Assembly (NCBI RefSeq): GCF_900114995.1
Contig: NZ_FOUX01000003.1
Coordinates: 124,001-188,000 of the forward strand
Reading direction: 5' to 3'
DNA: 64,000 bases
Origin: Chitinophaga sp. YR627
GTDB taxonomy: Bacteria; Bacteroidota; Bacteroidia; Chitinophagales; Chitinophagaceae
This document shows, piece by piece, positions 40,687-49,065 of the stretch (positions are counted from its first letter, which is position 1; each line of letters opens with the position of its first letter). The notes beneath the pieces are model-generated. The model saw nothing but the letters and a program-made list of their open reading frames with translations. It was not told the DNA's origin and made no database searches. Made by a program: the position numbers and the translations under genes.

Positions 40687-40730
40687 GACTTTTGGGTGTC
40701 AAACTATGTTAATCTCTTGGTTGTTGTGGC

Positions 40731-42119
40731 TTAGTGCGCCATCTGCTCTTCTTTCAGTGCACCATTGTCTTGTACACTCAGCATAGCAGGATGGTACTGT
40801 TCGTTGTGCTGTGTAGCATCCAGACCCAGTTCTTCTTCTTCTTCAGTTACACGAAGCGGGTGGATCAGGTTGATCAGCTTGAAGATACCGTAAGATACGG
40901 TGAAGCTGTATACTACTACGATCACGAGGCCGATCACCTGGTTTTTGAAGAGTTCAAAACCACCGTAGAACAGACCGTCAGAGATAGCACCGTTTACATT
41001 TTTGCTGGCGAAAATACCTGTCAGCAACATACCTACCATACCGCCTACGCCATGGCAAGGGAATACATCGAGGGTATCATCGATCGCAGTTTTAGATTTG
41101 TAGTGTGCTACCAGGTTAGATACGATAGCGGAAGCGAAACCTATCATGATACTCTGCGGAATTCCTACGAAACCGGCAGCAGGCGTGATAGCTACGAGAC
41201 CAACTACGGCACCGATACAGAAACCGAGTGCAGAAGCTTTACGGCCACGGATCACATCGAAGAAGATCCAGGACAGACCAGCAGCAGCAGCGGCAGTATT
41301 TGTGGTAGCGAAAGCAGAAGCAGCGAGGCCGTTAGCACCCAGGGCAGAACCTGCGTTGAAACCGAACCAGCCGAACCACAGCAGACCTGTACCTAACAGT
41401 ACGAAAGGAATATTTGCAGGCTGCAGTTCTTTCTTTTCAATATGATCTTTACGGCGTTTCAGTACCAGTACACCAGCCAGAGCAGCACAACCAGCAGAGA
41501 TGTGTACTACTGTACCACCTGCGAAGTCAAGTACGCCGAGTTTGAACAGGATACCATCAGGATGCCAGGTCCAGTGCGCAATTGGCGCATATACCAGCAG
41601 ACTGAATAACACCATGAATAATACATAAGATGTGAAGCGGATCCTTTCTGCAACAGCACCTACTACCAGTGCAGGAGTGATCACTGCGAATTTCATCTGG
41701 AACAGGGCGAATAACAGTAAAGGAATAGTAGTTCCCAGAGACCAGGGCTGGCCGGAAGGTACTCCTTTAAAGAACAGGAAGGTTGAAGGATCACCAATCA
41801 GACCATTTATTGATGTACCGAAGGAAAGGCTGAATCCAACGGCAACCCATACTATGCTCACCACACCGGTAGCAATAAAGCTCTGTACCAATGTTGAGAT
41901 CACATTCTTACGATTCACCATACCACCGTAGAAGAATGACAAACCGGGAGTCATCAGGAATACGAGGCAGGATGCCACCAGGATCCAGGCAATATCACCA
42001 TAATTGTACTTTCCTTCAGGATCAGCAAAAGGAAGCTCTCCTGGAATGAAAAGTGCAAATACTGCGATCAATGCCAGCACAATGAAGGGCAAATAGTCTT
42101 GAAATGATGTTTTCTTCAT
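40731..42119 (-). CDS. amtB: Ammonium transporter AmtB
   Basis: An Amt/Mep/Rh ammonium channel of 462 residues with about eleven membrane helices. The signature MTPGLSFFYGGMVNRKN is present, as are the twin pore histidines (in AGGTVVHISAGCAALAG and in FPCHGVGGMVG). The gate phenylalanine region and the FNAGSALGANG segment are normal. The cytoplasmic tail is long and acidic (VTEEEEELGLDATQHNEQYH). No glnK/glnB gene lies nearby in this window. The porin gene follows on the same strand. Confidence 0.95.
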   Translation of the reverse strand: MKKTSFQDYLPFIVLALIAVFALFIPGELPFADPEGKYNYGDIAWILVASCLVFLMTPGLSFFYGGMVNRKNVISTLVQSFIATGVVSIVWVAVGFSLSFGTSINGLIGDPSTFLFFKGVPSGQPWSLGTTIPLLLFALFQMKFAVITPALVVGAVAERIRFTSYVLFMVLFSLLVYAPIAHWTWHPDGILFKLGVLDFAGGTVVHISAGCAALAGVLVLKRRKDHIEKKELQPANIPFVLLGTGLLWFGWFGFNAGSALGANGLAASAFATTNTAAAAAGLSWIFFDVIRGRKASALGFCIGAVVGLVAITPAAGFVGIPQSIMIGFASAIVSNLVAHYKSKTAIDDTLDVFPCHGVGGMVGMLLTGIFASKNVNGAISDGLFYGGFELFKNQVIGLVIVVVYSFTVSYGIFKLINLIHPLRVTEEEEELGLDATQHNEQYHPAMLSVQDNGALKEEQMAH

Positions 42120-42557
42120 AGCAATTGATTTTTAAATTTCTTCAATAAAAGTATGAAGGATATTCAAGTCATCAAATAGAAAAGGCAAAAAATAGAAATG
42201 ATTGAACAAAAATATGGGTTGAACGGGCAAAAATTAACTATATTATTATTATTCATAATATATGTATTAAAATTTGCATGAAAAGGTGCTTAAAAAAGGG
42301 GCATACGCCTTTTATAAACGACTAAATACCAATAAATTAAGGAAGACGAAAGGGGGCGTTTAACAATTTTCTAACATTGGAGAGACAGTTGCTACTGCAA
42401 ATATGTCATATGGCATATAATAAAATAAAAATCAGCCTATTATATATTAGGCTGATTTTACTAGGTGTTTGATCTACGTTGAAAAATATTAATATATTAC
42501 AATTAAATACATGTGAATTTTATGATCCAGAACATAAAAATGGGTCTCACTGCAGCA
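42120..42557. other. Gene-free AT-rich stretch between uvrB and amtB
   Basis: This 438-bp stretch should hold the amtB promoter. The best -7 candidate on the minus strand is TCTATTTG, complement of about 42174-42181 (one mismatch), with no good -33. It also holds the uvrB terminator. I see nothing else. Confidence 0.4.
42428..42459 (-). terminator. Terminator downstream of uvrB
   Basis: AAAATCAGCCTA (42428-42439) pairs perfectly with TAGGCTGATTTT (42448-42459). It is AT-rich at its base, giving T's after the stem on the minus strand, about 100 bp after the uvrB stop codon. Confidence 0.75.
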
Positions 42558-44612
42558 TTATTGCTTCATACTTTCTAATTCCCGTTGCATAGCGAACATC
42601 TGATCGCGTAAACGGGCCGCTTCCATGAAGTCCAGATCCTTCGCAGCCTTCTCCATATCCTTCTTTACCTTACTGATGGCCTTCTCCATCTGAGGAATGG
42701 TTTTAGCCGCTACCGCTTCCTGCTTCGCGTAGCCCATCGCATCTTCTGCTACCAGACTAACCTCATCATGTACCGCATAAGGCGAATTTTCATCGAACTG
42801 CTTGATTTCCAACACAGATGTCTGTCCAAGGATCTGCTCCTTGCTTTTCAGCACTGTCCGTGGCGTAATATTATGAGCTGTATTATAGGCGACCTGTTTT
42901 TCACGGCGGCGGTCTGTCTCATCTATTGTACGCTGCATACTGTCGGTAATCTTGTCAGCATAAAATATAACCAGCCCTTCCGCATTTCTCGCCGCACGTC
43001 CCGCTGTCTGTGTCAGGGAACGTTCATCACGCAGGAAGCCTTCCTTATCCGCATCCAGTATGGCCACCAACGTTACTTCAGGCAGGTCAAGACCCTCACG
43101 CAGCAGGTTCACCCCAACGAGTACATCTATATTACCAAGGCGAAGGTCTCTTAAGATCTCAATACGTTCCAGGGTATCTACCTCTGAATGGATATAGCGG
43201 GACTTCACATTAATACGGTGCAGATACTTATCCATCTCTTCTGCCATTCTTTTGGTCAGGGTAGTCACCAGTACGCGGCCTCCTTTTAATACACGCCTGT
43301 CTATTTCATCCAGCAGGTCGTCTACCTGGTTCACACTCGGTCTGATCTCAATAGGTGGCTCCAGCAGTCCGGTAGGTCTTACAACCTGCTCCACTACAAC
43401 ACCTTCGGTCTGCCGCAGTTCATATTCACCTGGCGTAGCGCTGACGAAGATGGCCTGGTTCACCAGGTTCTCAAATTCGTAGAAGTTCAGCGGGCGGTTA
43501 TCCATCGCAGATGGCAACCTGAAGCCGAAGTCCACCAGGGTCAGTTTACGGGACCGGTCACCACCATACATACCGCCGATCTGAGGAATGGTAACGTGAC
43601 TCTCATCTATTACTAACAGAAAGTCTTTCGGGAAATAATCCAGCAGACAGAATGGGCGGGTGCCCGGCGCTCGTCTGTCCAGGAAACGGGAGTAGTTTTC
43701 AATACCACTGCAATAGCCCAGTTCGCGGATCATCTCCAGGTCATAGTTCACTCTTTCTGACAGGCGCTGTGCCTCCAGATGTTTTCCGATAGAACGGAAA
43801 TACTCCACCTGGGCCATCAGTTCATCCTGGATCTCAAAGGTGATCTGTGCCATCATGTCCTTAGGCGCCATATAGAGATTGGCGGGGAAGATGGCGGCAT
43901 TTTCCATCGTTCCGATACGTTTCCCATTCTGTACATCGAAGCTTTCGATCTCCTCGATCTCATCTCCGAAGAAGGTGATACGATATCCAAAGTCCACATA
44001 AGGCAGGTTGATATCCACTGTATCTCCCTGTACCCGGAAGTTACCACGGTTGAAATCACCGGTGGTACGGGAATAGAGAGAGTTGACCAGTCCGTGTAAC
44101 ACGGTATTACGGCCAATGGTCTGGCCTTTATGCAGCCGGATGATCCCATTTTCGTAGTCTGTCGGGTTCCCCATACCATATATACAGGACACACTGGCTA
44201 CCACGATAATGTCTCTACGGCCCGATAAAAGACTGGTTGTGGCCCTGAGACGCAACTTATCCAGTTCTTCATTGATCGAAAGATCCTTTTCTATATAGGT
44301 ATCGCTTACAGGCATGTAAGCCTCCGGCTGGTAGTAGTCATAGTAAGACACGAAGTATTCCACGGCATTATCCGGAAAGAACTGCCTGAACTCTCCGTAC
44401 AACTGGGCTACCAGTGTTTTGTTATGCGTCAGGACCAGCGTGGGACGCTGTACCTGCTGGATAACATTGGCAACTGTGAATGTTTTACCGGAACCTGTTA
44501 CCCCCAGCAATGTCTGGGCAGGGGCTCCATCCTGAATACCTTCCACCAGCTGTCTGATAGCTGTTGGCTGATCGCCTGCGGGGGCATATGGTGCTTGTAT
44601 CTTGAAGGGCAT
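42558..44612 (-). CDS. uvrB: Excinuclease ABC subunit B
   Basis: UvrB verifies DNA damage and loads UvrC in nucleotide excision repair. It has 684 residues, the usual size. Walker A GVTGSGKT lies at residues 37-44. The damage-probing beta-hairpin region YYDYYQPEAYMP is present, together with the helicase motif DESHVTIPQ, motif V (DVLVGVNLLREGLD) and motif VI (QTAGRAARN). The C-terminal UVR domain (AAKDLDFMEAARLRDQMF), which contacts UvrC/UvrA, is complete. It is monocistronic, divergent from the S1/P1 nuclease gene. Confidence 0.97.
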   Translation of the reverse strand: MPFKIQAPYAPAGDQPTAIRQLVEGIQDGAPAQTLLGVTGSGKTFTVANVIQQVQRPTLVLTHNKTLVAQLYGEFRQFFPDNAVEYFVSYYDYYQPEAYMPVSDTYIEKDLSINEELDKLRLRATTSLLSGRRDIIVVASVSCIYGMGNPTDYENGIIRLHKGQTIGRNTVLHGLVNSLYSRTTGDFNRGNFRVQGDTVDINLPYVDFGYRITFFGDEIEEIESFDVQNGKRIGTMENAAIFPANLYMAPKDMMAQITFEIQDELMAQVEYFRSIGKHLEAQRLSERVNYDLEMIRELGYCSGIENYSRFLDRRAPGTRPFCLLDYFPKDFLLVIDESHVTIPQIGGMYGGDRSRKLTLVDFGFRLPSAMDNRPLNFYEFENLVNQAIFVSATPGEYELRQTEGVVVEQVVRPTGLLEPPIEIRPSVNQVDDLLDEIDRRVLKGGRVLVTTLTKRMAEEMDKYLHRINVKSRYIHSEVDTLERIEILRDLRLGNIDVLVGVNLLREGLDLPEVTLVAILDADKEGFLRDERSLTQTAGRAARNAEGLVIFYADKITDSMQRTIDETDRRREKQVAYNTAHNITPRTVLKSKEQILGQTSVLEIKQFDENSPYAVHDEVSLVAEDAMGYAKQEAVAAKTIPQMEKAISKVKKDMEKAAKDLDFMEAARLRDQMFAMQRELESMKQ

Positions 44613-44632
44613 ATCTTAAGTTATGACGTTAT

Positions 44633-44640
44633 CAAATGTA
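44633..44640 (-). promoter_or_regulatory. -7 element of the uvrB promoter
   Basis: TACATTTG on the minus strand (complement of 44633-44640), 20 bp before the ATG. The -33 element is not evident. I looked for an SOS-type operator and saw none. Confidence 0.4.
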
Positions 44641-44722
44641 CAAATTATCGGAGAGTGCTTTTTCATTTGAAAAAACTGGCTCACCTTTACACACTTGTAT
44701 ATTATTAACCTTGTCATCCTTT

Positions 44723-45523
44723 ATGTTTAAAAAATTGTACCATGTTTTGCTGGGTGTCATATTGCCATTGATTCCCATGACAAGCTTTGCCTGGGGTGTT
44801 ACAGGCCATCGTGTTGTGGCAGAGATTGCCAGCCGTCATCTTACTCCGCAGGCACGCAAGGCCATTGCAGCGCTGCTCGGTCCGCAGAGTATGGCAATGG
44901 TCGCCAACTGGCCTGACTTTATCAAGTCAGACACCACCCATGTATATGATCATACCTCTCCCTGGCATTACCTGGATTTCCCTGCCAATGTTGATCGTGC
45001 ACAATTTGACGAAGAACTGAAAAAGCACACGACCGGCGAGAACCTGTATGCGCAGACGGAAGCGCTGATCAAAAAACTGAAAGATCCGGCTACATCCAAA
45101 GCAGATAAGGTATTTGCACTGACTTTCCTCATACATATGATAGGAGACATGCACCAGCCTTTACACATCGGCCGTGATGAAGATCAGGGAGGTAATAAGA
45201 TCGCTGTGATGTGGTTTGACAAGCAGAGTAACCTGCACCGTGTATGGGATGAGCAACTGATAGAATTCCAGCAGCTCAGCTATACCGAATATACCAAAGC
45301 GCTGGATACAGCATCTGCCGCTGAAGTGCGTAAGATCCAGAATGGCAGTATTGCTGACTGGATGTACGATTCCAATCAGCTGTCCAATAAAGTATATGCA
45401 CTGACACATGCCAATGACAAACTGAGTTATCGTTATAACTACTGGTTTATCGGCGACCTGAATGGTCAGCTGCTGAAAGGAGGCCTGCGTCTGGCAGCAC
45501 TCCTGAATCAGATCTACAAATAA
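44723..45523 (+). CDS. Secreted S1/P1-type zinc nuclease
   Basis: A zinc-dependent single-strand nuclease/phosphodiesterase of the S1/P1 family. The signal peptide ends TSFA, leaving Trp1 as mature N-terminus (WGVTGHRVV), which in this family binds zinc through its amino group. Further ligands are His of VTGH, Asp in WPDFIKSD, His in WHYLDF, and the block HMIGDMHQPLHIG with the later GGN. I start at 44723 (MFKKLYHV); the frame extends to 44636 but the extra 29 residues precede the signal peptide. It is 266 residues long. The enzyme probably scavenges nucleotides outside the cell. Confidence 0.92.
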   Translation: MFKKLYHVLLGVILPLIPMTSFAWGVTGHRVVAEIASRHLTPQARKAIAALLGPQSMAMVANWPDFIKSDTTHVYDHTSPWHYLDFPANVDRAQFDEELKKHTTGENLYAQTEALIKKLKDPATSKADKVFALTFLIHMIGDMHQPLHIGRDEDQGGNKIAVMWFDKQSNLHRVWDEQLIEFQQLSYTEYTKALDTASAAEVRKIQNGSIADWMYDSNQLSNKVYALTHANDKLSYRYNYWFIGDLNGQLLKGGLRLAALLNQIYK

Positions 45524-45542
45524 TGGGTTACAAGTATAAAAG

Positions 45543-45577
45543 AAAAAGCATCCGCCGTGGCGGATGCTTTTTCTTTT
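45543..45577. terminator. Bidirectional terminator, nuclease/PfkB
   Basis: AAAAAGCATCCGCC (45543-45556) pairs perfectly with GGCGGATGCTTTTT (45559-45572), flanked by A's and T's between two convergent genes. Confidence 0.9.
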
Positions 45578-45595
45578 ATAGCAGATACGAACTGA

Positions 45596-46522
45596 CTAGA
45601 TCAGATCGATATCGAAGTTTACCAGTTGTACGAACTGATCGAGACGTGCATTGATATCGTCCTGGGTGATTTCACGCAGACGGCCTACACCGAAGCGCTC
45701 CACACAGAAGGAAGCCATTGCAGAACCTACGATGATCGCAGTTTTCATATTCTCGAAAGAGATGTCCTTTGTTTTAGCCAGGTGTCCAATGAAACCGCCG
45801 GCAAAAGTATCACCAGCACCGGTTGGGTCGAATACCTCTTCCAGTGGCAGGGCAGGAGCGAAGAATACGTGATTTTCATGGAACAGCAGTGCGCCATGCT
45901 CACCTTTCTTAATGATCAGATATTTTGGTCCCATAGTGGTCAGGATCGTACGGGCAGCTTTCACCAGGGATACTTCGCCTGTCAGCTGACGTGCTTCACC
46001 ATCATTCACCAGGAGTACATCTACTTCTTTCAGTACCTTTTTCAGATCGTCCATAGCAACTTCCATCCAGAAGTTCATGGTATCCATTACGATCAGCTTA
46101 GGCCTTGTTTTCATTTGTTTTATTACACTCAGCTGTACCTGCGGGGTCAGGTTACCCAGGATCAGGAATTCGCTGCCCTGGTAACTGTCAGGTATTACCG
46201 GCTGGAACTCACCCAATACGTTCAGTTCTGTAGCCAGTGTATCACGGGTATTCATATCCATATGGTATTTACCCGCCCAGTAGAAGGACTTCTCATCTTT
46301 TTTCACCTGTACACCATCCAACGCAACACCCTTAGCGGTCAACGCGTTGAGTTCATCCTGAGGGAAATCTCCTCCGATTACAGATACCTGATTAATGGGC
46401 TTCACGAAATTAGAAGCGGCCCATGCGATATAAGTGGCTGAACCACCGATAATTCGTCCGGATTTACCAAAGGGCGTCTCAATATCATCGAACGCCATCG
46501 TTCCTACAACAGTTAGCGACAT
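45596..46522 (-). CDS. PfkB/ribokinase family sugar or nucleoside kinase
   Basis: A 308-residue kinase of the PfkB family, which phosphorylates a sugar or nucleoside with ATP in the cytoplasm. The anion-hole and catalytic motif DPTGAGDTFAGGF near residue 240 is intact, with the catalytic Asp of GAGD. The N-terminal GGSATYIAWAASNF (PfkB signature 1 region) is present. The protein begins VVGTMAFDDIETPFGKSG, a pattern seen in a Bacteroidota subgroup near adenosine kinases. The substrate is not determined. It follows the MATE gene (56 bp) but has its own -7 element. Confidence 0.9.
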   Translation of the reverse strand: MSLTVVGTMAFDDIETPFGKSGRIIGGSATYIAWAASNFVKPINQVSVIGGDFPQDELNALTAKGVALDGVQVKKDEKSFYWAGKYHMDMNTRDTLATELNVLGEFQPVIPDSYQGSEFLILGNLTPQVQLSVIKQMKTRPKLIVMDTMNFWMEVAMDDLKKVLKEVDVLLVNDGEARQLTGEVSLVKAARTILTTMGPKYLIIKKGEHGALLFHENHVFFAPALPLEEVFDPTGAGDTFAGGFIGHLAKTKDISFENMKTAIIVGSAMASFCVERFGVGRLREITQDDINARLDQFVQLVNFDIDLI

Positions 46523-46569
46523 GCTGATCTTTTTTTATTGGGTTTTAGTTAGTTTAAAACAAAACAGCG

Positions 46570-46577
46570 CAAATGTA
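46570..46577 (-). promoter_or_regulatory. -7 element of the pfkB-family gene
   Basis: TACATTTG on the minus strand (complement of 46570-46577), 47 bp before the ATG. The -33 position reads TGG rather than TTG. Confidence 0.45.
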
Positions 46578-46578
46578 A

Positions 46579-47991
46579 CTAAACTTTTACCCGCTTCCAC
46601 CATCCTTTCCTGAATATAAATATTGCTGCAACTGCCACACAGGATTCGGCGATCGCAATCGCCCAGAACACGCCCGCAGGGCCCATATTATAATTTACAG
46701 CCATTATCCAGGCCATCGGGACCTGTAACATCCAGAAACCGACAAGATTGATCAGCGTAGGCGTACGCGTATCGCCGGCGCCATTAAAGGACTGTGAAAG
46801 CACCATACCATAGGCGTAGAAGATATAACCGACGCTGACCAGTTGCAAACACTGGGCAGCATAGGCGATAATACCGGTATCCTGTGTAAACAGCATGACG
46901 ATAGGTCTGGCTGCCAGCAGGAAAAAGACTGACACAAATCCCAGGAAAAGCATGTTAAAAAATGCAGCTCTCCAAACTGAGGTTTCTGCTCTATCTGGTT
47001 GTCCGGCGCCAAGGTTCTGTCCAACAAGCGCCGCGGCCGCATTCGCCATACCGGAAGCAGGTAAGAGCGTGAAAATAATAATACGCACTGCTATTGTATA
47101 ACCAGCGACGGCATCTTCGCCAAAGCGAGCTATCAATCTGACCAGGAATATCCAGCTGGCAGTATTAATAAGCAACTGTGCAGTACCACCTGCCGCTATT
47201 TTAAGTAATCGCACGATCACTCCCATATCAGGAAGCAGATGACGACTGTTTATTTTTATCAGTCCTTTACCACCAAACAGGTGATATAACTGATAACACA
47301 CACCAATACCTCTGCCAATTGTAGTGGCCAGTGCCGCGCCTTTCAGGCCTAAAGCAGGAATAGGACCGAATCCATTGATCAGCAAAGGACACAAAATGAT
47401 ATTCAAAATATTCGCGATCCACAATGAACGCATGGCGATAGCGGCATCACCTGCACCTCTGAAGATACCATTGATCAGAAAAATGAGAATAACGATGAGG
47501 TTACCACCTAACATGATCTGCGTGTAAATGTGTCCGTTATAGATCACCTCATCAGAAGCTCCCATTAACGTCAGTATTTCACTGGCGAATACAATGCCCG
47601 TAACAGCGATGATAGCAGCGAGTGTGAGTGCGACGTACAATGACTGCACCGCAGTATGTGCAGCCGCATCACTGTCCTTTTCACCTGTACGGCGAGCCAC
47701 AACAGCTGTAGCAGCCATGCTTAAACCGAATGCGGCAGTATATACCAGCGTCATGATAGATTCTGTCAATCCTACAGTAGTGATCGCATGTTTACCCAGT
47801 TTACTTACAAAGAAGATATCGACAACTGCAAACAGTGATTCCATCACCATTTCCAGTATCATCGGAACAGATAATAAAAAGATTGCACGGTTGATATTAC
47901 CACTGGTAAATTCTTTCTCCGTACCTGACACAGCCATTATAAACAGCCGGAATGCCTTGCCCAGGCGGGAATCTGCCTGTGTATGTTGCAT
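46579..47991 (-). CDS. MATE family multidrug/Na+ exporter
   Basis: A 470-residue inner-membrane transporter of the MATE family with 12 predicted helices in two halves. Typical are LSVPMILEMVMESLFAVVDI in helix 1, GLTESIMTLVYTAAFGLS in helix 2, and the second-half repeat GMANAAAALVGQNLGAGQPD. It exports cationic drugs or metabolites in exchange for H+ or Na+. The start could be 47991 or the internal Met at 47937 (MAVSGTEKEF), which fits the family better. The gene upstream on the opposite strand is the lipoprotein gene. Confidence 0.9.
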   Translation of the reverse strand: MQHTQADSRLGKAFRLFIMAVSGTEKEFTSGNINRAIFLLSVPMILEMVMESLFAVVDIFFVSKLGKHAITTVGLTESIMTLVYTAAFGLSMAATAVVARRTGEKDSDAAAHTAVQSLYVALTLAAIIAVTGIVFASEILTLMGASDEVIYNGHIYTQIMLGGNLIVILIFLINGIFRGAGDAAIAMRSLWIANILNIILCPLLINGFGPIPALGLKGAALATTIGRGIGVCYQLYHLFGGKGLIKINSRHLLPDMGVIVRLLKIAAGGTAQLLINTASWIFLVRLIARFGEDAVAGYTIAVRIIIFTLLPASGMANAAAALVGQNLGAGQPDRAETSVWRAAFFNMLFLGFVSVFFLLAARPIVMLFTQDTGIIAYAAQCLQLVSVGYIFYAYGMVLSQSFNGAGDTRTPTLINLVGFWMLQVPMAWIMAVNYNMGPAGVFWAIAIAESCVAVAAIFIFRKGWWKRVKV

Positions 47992-48403
47992 GTTAAAACT
48001 ATTAGAAACTTTTAGAAAATGGGAACAGGTTGCACTGTATGGAGTACATCCTTAATAAAGTGGGCGTGGGGGATACCTGGGAGGACCAGGTATTACATGA
48101 TGCTTTTCATGGCGTTTAAAATTGTAGGCTACAAAGCTAAAGATGTTTTTTTAAACCGCTTTGTTTTTTTATAAGGTGTGGCAACAAACATCTCATTCCA
48201 GATATTTTTTAAAAGACATCAAATTCAATACGGGTAAGCACTTCATTGCATGACCAAAACACATTAAATAATTTTTTTACAATGATTGTAACTTTTCTTT
48301 AACGCTCTCGTTTAACAATAGCATCAGCGCTGAGAAACCATTATTGTATTTAAAATACGGAAAACGGAAACCTAAGTTCTAAAAATTCAATTAAACGGAA
48401 ACC
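47992..48403. other. Gene-free divergent region upstream of the lipoprotein and MATE genes
   Basis: This 412-bp stretch contains a hairpin ATACCTGG-N5-CCAGGTAT at 48073-48093. Close to the lipoprotein ATG lie repeats of ACGGAAAC (two within 45 bp). I find no convincing -7/-33 pair for either gene. Confidence 0.45.
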
Positions 48404-48904
48404 ATGCTTACGATTAAAAAACATGCTCTTAAAATGGGAGCATTAGCCCTTGCTATGGGTATTACTTTTGCAGCTTGCAGCGATGATGATGACAATCCAA
48501 CACCTGCGCCTGGACGTACTAAAGAGTACAAACTGACCAAAAGCGCTACTGATGCGACTCAGGTAGGTACTATCACCCTGTCTGAAAACACAGACAGCAG
48601 TGTAAACCTGGCTATCACCCTGAAAGCTTCTGCTAAAGACATCAAACATCCTTTCTATCTGATCGGTGGTACCGTTGCTGCACCAGTAACTGACACGCTG
48701 ACTAAAGATACCCTCGTTGGTAATGGTGCAGAAGCTACTAAAGTGATCTGGAACAAGATCAAGACGGTAGTAGTAAATGGCAGCACACGTAAATTCAATT
48801 TTGACAGTGCGCTTAAGATCAATGCTTTCGCTAAAGTACGCTACAGTGCTACGAAAGACAGCACAATCGCTATCGGTAACATCCTGAAAAGCGTTGCGCA
48901 GTAA
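48404..48904 (+). CDS. Surface-type lipoprotein of unknown function
   Basis: A 166-residue lipoprotein: basic start, hydrophobic core and lipobox TFAAC, so Cys24 is the lipid-bearing residue. Directly after the Cys is SDDDDNP, an acidic run of the kind described as a lipoprotein export signal that sends Bacteroidota lipoproteins to the outer face of the outer membrane. The rest is a single beta-rich domain (KEYKLTKSATDATQVGTITL, SVNLAITLKASAKD) that I do not recognise. It is monocistronic, with a hairpin downstream. It lies next to the adhesin module, but no functional link is shown. Confidence 0.75.
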   Translation: MLTIKKHALKMGALALAMGITFAACSDDDDNPTPAPGRTKEYKLTKSATDATQVGTITLSENTDSSVNLAITLKASAKDIKHPFYLIGGTVAAPVTDTLTKDTLVGNGAEATKVIWNKIKTVVVNGSTRKFNFDSALKINAFAKVRYSATKDSTIAIGNILKSVAQ

Positions 48905-48952
48905 TCGGCTATTTTGCTAAGAAATTAGAGACTCACTGGTTCAACTAAAGTA

Positions 48953-48981
48953 ATAATGGCCGGAAATATTCCGGCCATTAT
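48953..48981. terminator. Hairpin between lipoprotein and OmpA-family genes
   Basis: ATAATGGCCGGAA (48953-48965) pairs perfectly with TTCCGGCCATTAT (48969-48981) around a three-base loop. There is no long T-run on either side; it still probably ends transcription from both convergent genes. Confidence 0.65.
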
Positions 48982-49065
48982 CATGATGGTCTTCGCTCGT
49001 CATTAGGATATGGCTCCAATCCGTAGATCGGAAAAACCGACTTTATAAAGAGGTTAGCGTGACCG

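Noticed and set aside
40731..41445. Plus-strand frames (220 and 99 codons) inside amtB
   Set aside because: They are antisense to a well-conserved transporter and have no family resemblance.
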